Assembly: GCA_013043995.1 (NCBI GenBank) | Contig: JABEVL010000130.1 | Coordinates: forward strand, 1-8,779 | Source of the DNA: Spirochaetales bacterium | Lineage (GTDB): Bacteria; Spirochaetota; Spirochaetia; JABEVK01 | Length of the DNA stretch: 8,779 nt | Reading direction: 5' to 3' | In this document: one piece after another, positions 1-5,580 of the stretch | Layout: each line of letters begins with the position of its first letter | Numbering within the stretch: position 1 is the first letter of the stretch | Notes under the pieces: generated by a model | Database searches by the model: none | What the model saw: only the letters and a program-made list of their open reading frames with translations | What the model was told of the DNA's origin: nothing | Translations under genes and position numbers: made by a program

Positions 1-60
1 GGTATGTACCTTCCGAACTCGGTAAAGTCGCTAAGCCTAATTCTTTATATAAAATACACT

Positions 61-67
61 TAAAAAA

Positions 68-68
<1 letters not shown>
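61..68 (-). terminator. T tract directly after tRNA-Gly, likely terminator
   Basis: On the minus strand the tRNA acceptor stem is followed at once by a run of seven T (62-68, the first being the discriminator). The GC-rich acceptor stem or T arm followed by a U tract could act as an intrinsic terminator. There is no separate hairpin, so this is an inference from position and base composition. Confidence 0.4.
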
Positions 69-139
<71 letters not shown>

Positions 140-150
140 GTTGCACGATG

Positions 151-179
151 ACTTTAGCGAAGGGGCGCGTTTCTGTCAA
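151..179 (-). promoter_or_regulatory. sigma70-type promoter for tRNA-Gly
   Basis: On the minus strand a perfect -35 box TTGACA (174-179) is followed by exactly 17 bases and a -10 box TAAAGT (151-156). Transcription should begin near 143-145, only a few bases before the mature tRNA 5' end at 139. The tRNA is therefore probably transcribed alone with a very short leader for RNase P to remove. The placement and near-consensus match make this a strong call, though it rests on sequence only. Confidence 0.8.
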
Positions 180-207
180 GTATTTTGGTCCGGCAGGCTC
201 TAAACGC

Positions 208-236
208 TTTTCAAGATAGTCAGTCTTTGCTAGTCT
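208..236 (+). promoter_or_regulatory. weak candidate promoter for the membrane protein gene
   Basis: TTTTCA (208-213) and TAGTCT (231-236) are separated by 17 bases, and the second box is preceded by TGC in an extended -10 arrangement. Only about half of the bases match consensus. It is the best candidate I found upstream of the gene at 270 and would give a leader of roughly 25-28 bases. Confidence 0.3.
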
Positions 237-257
237 CAGAAAGGCGTCCACGACGTC

Positions 258-264
258 AGGAGGG
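258..264 (+). promoter_or_regulatory. ribosome binding site that supports a TTG start
   Basis: AGGAGGG lies 5 bases before the TTG codon at 270-272. It is a near-perfect Shine-Dalgarno sequence and is the reason for choosing the non-ATG start. The next in-frame ATG is about 80 codons downstream, inside the first conserved module. Confidence 0.85.
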
Positions 265-269
265 ACAAT

Positions 270-1748
270 TTGCCTATCAAGTCTCGTGAAACGAACCCAA
301 AAATCTATGATTTTCCTTTTGAGCGCGTTAAAAACCAGGTTGCCGGAGCCTTCCGCAAGACGGGGCTGCAGGGAACCGTGGCCGACGTTCTGACCGTGAC
401 GGGACTGCCCAAGTACCAGGTTGAAACGGTTCTGCCGGCCGTGGTGGCCGACTGCCGGGGGCAGCTGAAAGTAACAGACTCCGGCGAAATTCTCTACCAT
501 TTTCCTAAAGGGATGGCCAGCCAATCCAGAAAAACTCTTTGGCACCGTTTTGTCGATTGGCTTGCCAAGGCGGGGACTTTCCTTTTTAAGATCTGGATCG
601 TCGTGATGCTGATCGGCTACTTTGTGCTGTTTGTTGCGCTGATCGTGATCGCTCTTTTGGTTTCGGTCGCTGTCTCGGCCTCCCGTAGGGACGACAGGGA
701 TTCGGGGGATGGAGAGGGTCTTTTGGGGCTGTTTGCGGTCTCCAGGATCGTGGAGTTTGTGATGCTTTTATGGATGTACTCGGGCGATCCCGTCATCCGC
801 ACGCAAAAGAAGAAAAAGCCGTTTTACAAGGCCGTTTTTGAATTTGTTTTTGGCGCTGAACGCGACCCTGCCACCTGGGGCAAGATTGAACGCAAGGCGG
901 TCCTGGCCTGGGTTCGGAAAAATAAGGGAACGATCACCTTAGAGGAACTCATCCAGATGACGGGAAAAAGCCGTGAGGAAGCCAACGCGTTCGTCAGCCG
1001 TCTGCTCCTGGAATACGAAGGCGAACCCATGGTCAGCGACGATGGGACTCTTTACTACGCCTTTCCCTCGGTGATGACCACGAGTTCTTCCGAAGTCCAC
1101 GACTACCGCCTTCCTGAGCAGGAATTGATCCCTTTTACCCGAAACCCTTCCAAAACAAACGGTTGGATCATCTTTTTCAACGGTTTTAACGCCGTTTTGA
1201 GTCTTTACTTTTTGGCCGGCAGTTTGGGTGGCTTGCAAGCTCGCGACGCCTTGAGTTTTCTTTACAGGGTTGTCGAAGCCCTGGGAGTTGCTGGAGGCGG
1301 CACTGCTGCGTCTGTGAATTCGGGGATATTCTGGGGTCTGGGTATCGTTCCGGCGGTCTACAGCCTTTTATTTTTTGGCATCCCAGCGTTGCGCCGTTGG
1401 AAAGAAGCTCAGTTGAACCGAGGTATTCAGACCAACAACCTGAGACGCAAGGTGGCGGCGCTGACCCTGGCTTCGCCTCGATCCATCGACCTGGCCCAGG
1501 TTCAGCCCGACAGCGAGCGCAACGCCCCGGGTAAGATCGGTCCCGAACGCGAAGCTCTGAAAGAAGCTCTCTTGCAGGATTTCGCCAGCCCCCGGTCCGT
1601 TGAGGTCACCGAAAAAGCCAAAGGGGGTTACCTCTTTGCCGTTCCTGAGTTTGAACGGGAACTCCTGGACGTGCAAAAGGTCCGCCAGGCGATCGATCCC
1701 TCTAAGTTTGCCTTGGGGAAAGTCGTTTATGACTCGGGCTCAGATTAG
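270..1748 (+). CDS. multi-pass membrane protein with repeated winged-helix-like modules, unknown function
   Basis: A 492-residue protein starting at TTG behind a strong ribosome binding site. I do not recognise the family. Residues 20-82 and 207-269 look like two copies of one 60-residue module: helical segments, a TG turn, then an acidic hairpin (VTDSGEILYHFP and VSDDGTLYYAFP) resembling the wing of a winged-helix domain, each closing with a Met a few residues later. A shorter, more diverged stretch at 391-460 ends in GGYLFAVPEF and may be a third copy. Hydrophobic stretches lie at about 103-136, 150-170, 298-318 and 352-373. Lysines (179-183) follow the second and an Arg/Lys-rich stretch (375-393) follows the fourth. 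An even number of spans with positive loops inside would put all modules in the cytoplasm. No enzyme motif or signal peptide is evident. The gene stands alone, convergent with the sugar genes across a transposase remnant. It could be a membrane-anchored regulator or scaffold, but that is speculation. Confidence 0.85.
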   Translation: MPIKSRETNPKIYDFPFERVKNQVAGAFRKTGLQGTVADVLTVTGLPKYQVETVLPAVVADCRGQLKVTDSGEILYHFPKGMASQSRKTLWHRFVDWLAKAGTFLFKIWIVVMLIGYFVLFVALIVIALLVSVAVSASRRDDRDSGDGEGLLGLFAVSRIVEFVMLLWMYSGDPVIRTQKKKKPFYKAVFEFVFGAERDPATWGKIERKAVLAWVRKNKGTITLEELIQMTGKSREEANAFVSRLLLEYEGEPMVSDDGTLYYAFPSVMTTSSSEVHDYRLPEQELIPFTRNPSKTNGWIIFFNGFNAVLSLYFLAGSLGGLQARDALSFLYRVVEALGVAGGGTAASVNSGIFWGLGIVPAVYSLLFFGIPALRRWKEAQLNRGIQTNNLRRKVAALTLASPRSIDLAQVQPDSERNAPGKIGPEREALKEALLQDFASPRSVEVTEKAKGGYLFAVPEFERELLDVQKVRQAIDPSKFALGKVVYDSGSD

Positions 1749-1797
1749 GAGTCTGCCGGACTTACGTTTTTGACCCCGACCGAGGGAGCCGGGATGG

Positions 1798-2108
1798 TCA
1801 GATCGCTTCTGGCAGTACCTGCCGGAATGCTTCCGAGTCGGCTTTCTCGTTCCCGACTCTGAAGGCCAAATTGTATCGTGGTCGGGGTTGAGGTTCCCGC
1901 AGAGGTACCGCACGGCCACGTCTTTCCACCAGGCACGCTCAATCCACCGGCTTGAGAAAATTCCGTGGCTGTAACAGGACAAAAGCAGAGCCAGCATCAT
2001 GTGCGGATGGTGCTGCTCGTCCCCAGTACCACCTTCATTCGATCTGAAAACCGGCAACGGCACGGGCTGCCCTTCAGAAATTTGATCACAAGTCAGCGCT
2101 GAGGAAAA
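1798..2108 (-). pseudogene. remnant of an IS1182-like transposase, frameshifted and truncated
   Basis: The minus strand encodes a stretch typical of the N-terminal part of IS1182-family transposases: HPHMMLALLL, then GIFSSRWIER, then DVAVRYLCGN and PDHDTI (about 2010 down to 1869). Reading then jumps to another frame, where AFRVGNEKADSEAFRQVLPE continues the expected family pattern until a TGA at 1798-1800. The junction at 1866-1870 is best explained by loss of one base. There is no plausible start codon and ribosome site, the catalytic DDE region is absent, and I saw no terminal inverted repeats. Only about 80-100 codons of what is normally a protein of about 450-550 residues remain. It lies between two convergent genes, where an insertion would harm neither. 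The family name is from memory of its N-terminal motifs, so a related IS family is possible. Confidence 0.75.
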
Positions 2109-2152
2109 TCAAGCCCCCGCAAGTCCGAGAGGTTCCTAAGCAGGATTTCAGA

Positions 2153-3688
2153 CTAGACAAAAATCGAATGCGGCTTTGGCGTGTCGTCGGGAACCCAGCG
2201 GCCCTTGATTTGCCGCATGCCGTAGGGGCCATTCAAAAGGTTGACAAGTCCTGCGTTCAGCTCGTCAGCGACCTTGGCCCAGGACTGGCCTTCGGAAGTA
2301 GAAAACCAGGGGTGGCTCCGCTTGAGGCCGCTGGTCAAAAGGCCGTCGATCAGGAGCTTTGACGCAAGAAACCTCTTTTTTTTGTCCACGCCCAGGATGA
2401 GGGGCTTATCCAAAAGGCCGATGACCTCCCAGGTGTTGAGCTCAGCCTGGGCGTAGCGGCCGATGTCCTTGTCCTGCTCTGAAACCCTTACGGGGAGATC
2501 GCGGATGATGGCGTCCAAGTGAGCCAGGAGTTGGTCCAGGTTAAACAGGCCCGTCGCACAGTTGAAAAGGACGGGACGGCCCGAGCTTTCGGCGTCTTTG
2601 ACCAGGGCGTGGTCGAGTCCTGCACCCAGGTCAGCGCAATTCAAGCGCCCCGAAGGTTCACGGTAGAGCACGCCGCCTTTGACGTCGACAGCTGTTTTAA
2701 AAGAAAAGTCAAAAGCGGCGGGAGCACCCGTCAAGGCCAGCAGAGCCAGACTTTTGAGGCTGGGCAGGTTGCCCAGGTTGTCAATATTTCCCAGCCAGAA
2801 GAATCTGTACCCCCAACCTCGAAGTTCCTTGTAAAGGTCAGCTAGAACGCGGAAGTTCTGTCCATGACCGCCGGGCAGGGCGTAGGGGCGGGGACCAACG
2901 GACCCGGGGATGGTGAAAAGCTGCCGTGGCAGACCCTGACTGGCCGGCGTGAAGGTGCCGACCAAGTTTTGGACTCGTGTGGGCGGAGCCGTCAGGTCAA
3001 TCGGGTAGGCCCCCTGCCAACCCGCCAGAAGGGGGCTGTGCGCGTAGTTTTTGAAGGCTTCCTGGAGGGGGGCGTCCGTGGCCAGACTCGTCATTTGGAA
3101 AAGGAGCATACCCGGACCCTGCCAGCCTGCCTGGGCCGAGGCGCGGTTGAGGCGCAAAAGGTGGCGGAGTTTGAGCTCAAGAAAAGAGGGTCCAGGAGAA
3201 CCGTCGGGTTGGAGAAAGGCGGGGGTGATTCCCTTGGGCCTTCCTTCGTAGGTGCGGGCAAGGGTTTCCAGAGTATCCTGAAAGACCGTGAAGAGGCCTT
3301 CGGAAAGCCCCCGGTTTTTCTTGCTGTCGCCGTAGCTGGTCGCCATGCCGCCATTGAGCACGCCGAAAGCCGCAAAGCGCGAGAGGGCTAGTCCCAGTTT
3401 CTCAAGGGAGGCGAGGGAAAAAGTCCAAAAGTCCGAAGTGGGCTCGGCCCAATCGCCGAGCTTGAGTTCGGGAAAATACGTCGTAAAAGCCGCCTCGGCC
3501 TGGGAACGCTGAATTTTGACAGTCTGGGGATCCCGCCAGTCCCAGACCGTTGAACCGTCGATCCCCGGAAAACTCTCGACCTGAACCCCTGGAGCCACCA
3601 GCTTTCCTGAGTTCAGGGAAGCCAGGATTTCAAGCGTCAGGCGAGGATCGGCTCCAACCTGCAGCAGCTGCTGGGACAGGATATCCAT
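2153..3688 (-). CDS. UDPGP-family nucleotidyltransferase, probably UTP--glucose-1-phosphate uridylyltransferase-like
   Basis: A 511-residue cytoplasmic protein of the UDPGP (eukaryote-type UDP-sugar pyrophosphorylase) fold, unlike the usual bacterial GalU. Family marks in order: the nucleotide loop LNGGMATSYG (111-120), LPGGHG (271-276) for the nucleobase, GNIDNLG (300-306) at the metal and sugar site, AVDVKGG (333-339) matching the family's Lys-Gly-Gly block, and FNCATGLFNL (375-384) where relatives have FNTNN. The first loop lacks the usual Gly-Thr and Pro-Lys pattern; lysines at 123-124 are candidates for the catalytic position. The reaction would be UTP plus a sugar 1-phosphate to UDP-sugar and pyrophosphate; the exact sugar is not provable here. 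The ATG at 3688 is preferred over a GTG at 3694 because AAGG (3694-3697) sits 5 bases before it. It follows glucokinase after 7 bases, so the two are probably cotranscribed and translationally coupled. Confidence 0.82.
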   Translation of the reverse strand: MDILSQQLLQVGADPRLTLEILASLNSGKLVAPGVQVESFPGIDGSTVWDWRDPQTVKIQRSQAEAAFTTYFPELKLGDWAEPTSDFWTFSLASLEKLGLALSRFAAFGVLNGGMATSYGDSKKNRGLSEGLFTVFQDTLETLARTYEGRPKGITPAFLQPDGSPGPSFLELKLRHLLRLNRASAQAGWQGPGMLLFQMTSLATDAPLQEAFKNYAHSPLLAGWQGAYPIDLTAPPTRVQNLVGTFTPASQGLPRQLFTIPGSVGPRPYALPGGHGQNFRVLADLYKELRGWGYRFFWLGNIDNLGNLPSLKSLALLALTGAPAAFDFSFKTAVDVKGGVLYREPSGRLNCADLGAGLDHALVKDAESSGRPVLFNCATGLFNLDQLLAHLDAIIRDLPVRVSEQDKDIGRYAQAELNTWEVIGLLDKPLILGVDKKKRFLASKLLIDGLLTSGLKRSHPWFSTSEGQSWAKVADELNAGLVNLLNGPYGMRQIKGRWVPDDTPKPHSIFV

Positions 3689-3693
3689 CGTCA

Positions 3694-3697
3694 CCTT
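3694..3697 (-). promoter_or_regulatory. ribosome binding site deciding the nucleotidyltransferase start
   Basis: On the minus strand AAGG lies 5 bases before the ATG at 3688-3686. It overlaps both the alternative GTG (3694-3692) and the glucokinase TAA stop (3698-3696). The GTG therefore has no usable site of its own, and ribosomes finishing glucokinase would be placed on this site. Confidence 0.6.
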
Positions 3698-4769
3698 AAA
3701 CCATAAGGCTCAGGGCGGCGTTGGCCGCACCGTACAGAGAAATGGAGTAGTCTTTGACAACGTAAAGGGGAATTTCTTTGAGAACCCGGCGGATGTTGGG
3801 GTTGCAGTGTTCCTCAAAGGTCCTGACGAAAAGATGATCCTCGATGAAGTAGTCGAGATTCTTGCTCGTCACCCCCCCCGCAAGGTAAAAACCGCCTCGG
3901 GGCAAAAGAAAGCAGCAGATGCTCGACGTTAGACGGGCAAAGATCCTGACGAAAAGGTTCATGATGCGCCGGCATCCGGGGTGGGTTTTGCCGTGAAGGG
4001 AGATCTGTGCGGGTTTTTCGGTGTCAGGGAGCTGGAGAATCTGCTGCACAACGGGGTCGTCTTTGTCTAGGCCCCCTGCTTCCAGAAAATAATAGAAAAT
4101 ATTCTTCAGGCCCATGCCGGAAACCGCCATTTCGTACTCGGGTACCAGGCCGATGGAATTTTGAATAAAGGTCTTGAAACCTCGGGAGTCTTCGTCAAAA
4201 TCGGCAAAGTCCATGTGGCCGCCTTCCGAAGGAAAAGCCCGCCAGCGTTCGCCTTCTTTGGTCAAAAAGCCCACACCCAGACCTGTGCCAGGGCCCGCAA
4301 CGCCGCGTAAATCGCCGCTGGGCCTGACCTCCTGACCGTCGGGCCGGTGAAGCACGGCGATTTTTGTCGAGTCGTGAACATCCAGCAGGGGAAGTCCGTA
4401 ACTGATCGCTGAAAAGTCGTTGATGATGAGGGTGGGAACGCCGAGGCTGGCCTGGATGTCGTTCCCGTCGATCGACCAGGTCTGGTTCGTGAGGGCGCAA
4501 AAGTTGTCCTTGACGGGACCTGCGCCCGAGATGCAGCAAAGGTCAAACGCGATGTTGGGGTAGCGTTCCCGGGCAGTTTCCATGGTCTTGCGCACGCACG
4601 AGGTAAAGTCCGTGACTTTGGAACTTTCAAACACGACTTCGAGCAAGAGTTCGATCTGCGAGCGGTCTTCGCCCGCCAGACCCAGGTTCGTGTTCGTTCC
4701 GCCCACGTCGCCGACCAGGATCAGACGCGAGTATTTTTTTTCGATATTCTTATGCCAGTGGACTTTCAT
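3696..4769 (-). CDS. glk: glucokinase, Glk family
   Basis: A 357-residue cytoplasmic ATP-dependent kinase that phosphorylates glucose to glucose 6-phosphate. The match is to the E. coli Glk family rather than the ROK family, since no ROK zinc-binding cysteine cluster is seen. Motifs: phosphate-binding loop GDVGGTNTNLGLA (20-32), AGPV (83-86) with TNQTW (94-98), IINDFSA (115-121) with the likely catalytic base Asp118, adenosine loop GPGTGLG (159-165), sugar-binding EGGHMDF (182-188), VSGMGLKNIF (216-225) and YLAGGV (295-300). It is somewhat longer than E. coli Glk (321 residues), partly from an extra dozen N-terminal residues. The ATG start is supported by AAAGGA about 7 bases upstream (4777-4782). 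A run of eight A lies in codons 10-12. It is first in an operon with the nucleotidyltransferase, which suggests that glucose is channelled toward sugar nucleotides as well as glycolysis. Confidence 0.93.
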   Translation of the reverse strand: MKVHWHKNIEKKYSRLILVGDVGGTNTNLGLAGEDRSQIELLLEVVFESSKVTDFTSCVRKTMETARERYPNIAFDLCCISGAGPVKDNFCALTNQTWSIDGNDIQASLGVPTLIINDFSAISYGLPLLDVHDSTKIAVLHRPDGQEVRPSGDLRGVAGPGTGLGVGFLTKEGERWRAFPSEGGHMDFADFDEDSRGFKTFIQNSIGLVPEYEMAVSGMGLKNIFYYFLEAGGLDKDDPVVQQILQLPDTEKPAQISLHGKTHPGCRRIMNLFVRIFARLTSSICCFLLPRGGFYLAGGVTSKNLDYFIEDHLFVRTFEEHCNPNIRRVLKEIPLYVVKDYSISLYGAANAALSLMV

Positions 4770-4790
4770 CGAAGTATCCTTTCTAGGGAT

Positions 4791-4819
4791 TTGACCGTAA
4801 ATTTATGTTCCCCTATAGT
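4791..4819 (+). promoter_or_regulatory. sigma70-type promoter for the HAD hydrolase gene
   Basis: TTGACC (4791-4796) and TATAGT (4814-4819) are separated by exactly 17 bases, each one mismatch from consensus. The expected start of transcription is around 4825-4828, at the beginning of the Shine-Dalgarno sequence AAGGAGG (4825-4831), so the leader would be under 20 bases. On the opposite strand of the same 73-bp gap I see only weak boxes for glk, for example TTAACG (4821-4826), so RNA polymerases for the two divergent genes may compete here. Confidence 0.7.
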
Positions 4820-4824
4820 ACGTT

Positions 4825-4831
4825 AAGGAGG
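4825..4831 (+). promoter_or_regulatory. ribosome binding site of the HAD hydrolase
   Basis: AAGGAGG is a full Shine-Dalgarno sequence with an 11-base gap to the ATG at 4843, slightly longer than usual. No other in-frame start fits it better. An 8-base palindrome TTGCGCAA (4836-4843) lies in the gap and touches the start codon. Confidence 0.7.
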
Positions 4832-4842
4832 CGCGTTGCGCA

Positions 4843-5580
4843 ATGATAAATGAATGGGTCTTTTTGGATTTTGACGGGGTTGTCTGTGATTCCATCGAGG
4901 AATGTTTTCAAACCAGCGGGTTGCTTTTAAATTTTCCCCAGGATGATTGGGGGTTTCTGGCCGGTCAGCAGCCTCCTCTGATCGATCTGGGGGAGGAGTA
5001 CAAGGCACGATTTCGACGGGTGCGGCCCTACATCCGTTCAGGGGAAGACTACGTCGTTGTGCACCGCCTTCTGGAACAGCATCAGGACCCCCAGTCGCAA
5101 AAAGCATTTGACGCAGCCCTCGAGCAGGAAGGCCAGGCGCGTCTGGAGTTTTACAAGAAGCGTTTATACGTCCTGCGTGAGTCGCTGCTCAAGTGGCAGT
5201 CCGATCTTTGGATGTCGTGGAACCCCCTGTATCCAGGGATAGCCGAGGCGTTGAAGTCGGTTTTGAACAACCCCCGTGTCGTGATCCTGTCGACAAAAAA
5301 AGCCGAGTTCATCGCTGCAATTCTGAAGTTTCACGGCGTGGTCTGGCCTGCCGAACGGATCTTTTATACCAACGGGCGGGCAAAAATCGCGATCGTGGAC
5401 GAGGTGGCGGGACGCTCGGCTTCGACCCTGGTCGACGACCAAATTGATCACCTGGACTTTTCCCACCCGTTTTGCCGTTGCCGCCTGGCCCTCTGGGGCT
5501 ACGCTTCCAAAGAGGCCCGCGAGAAAGATGTCCCTTCGTGGACCCTGGAGCAGGCTCTTGAGTTTTTACGGGAGCTCTAA
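4843..5580 (+). CDS. HAD-superfamily hydrolase, phosphatase-like
   Basis: A 245-residue cytoplasmic protein with the four HAD motifs. Motif I is LDFDGVVCDS (8-17), with Asp9 as nucleophile and Asp11 as acid/base. Motif II is ILST (148-151), motif III probably Lys181, and motif IV LVDDQIDHLD (196-205) with the acidic metal ligands. Residues 18-125 form a mostly helical cap of subfamily I type, and LYPGI (129-133) is the usual segment at the cap-to-core junction. This resembles phosphoglycolate phosphatase and related small-molecule phosphatases, but the cap gives no clear substrate. It has its own promoter and is divergent from glk. Its stop codon overlaps the recD stop on the other strand by 4 bases. 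A sugar-phosphate substrate would suit the neighbouring sugar genes, but divergent orientation is weak support. Confidence 0.88.
   Translation: MINEWVFLDFDGVVCDSIEECFQTSGLLLNFPQDDWGFLAGQQPPLIDLGEEYKARFRRVRPYIRSGEDYVVVHRLLEQHQDPQSQKAFDAALEQEGQARLEFYKKRLYVLRESLLKWQSDLWMSWNPLYPGIAEALKSVLNNPRVVILSTKKAEFIAAILKFHGVVWPAERIFYTNGRAKIAIVDEVAGRSASTLVDDQIDHLDFSHPFCRCRLALWGYASKEAREKDVPSWTLEQALEFLREL

Noticed and set aside
1750..1771. Terminator hairpin after the membrane protein gene (AGTC...GACT then five T)
   Set aside because: The stem has only 4 base pairs and the T run is separated from it by several bases, too weak to call.
1740..2063. A small intact minus-strand gene of 107 residues
   Set aside because: Its first half is transposase-like but the second half is out of frame relative to the family, and the true continuation is in another frame. 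It is a broken fragment rather than a gene.
2864..3391. 175-residue open frame on the plus strand opposite the nucleotidyltransferase
   Set aside because: It is antisense to a conserved gene with recognisable motifs, has a low-complexity composition and no clear ribosome binding site.
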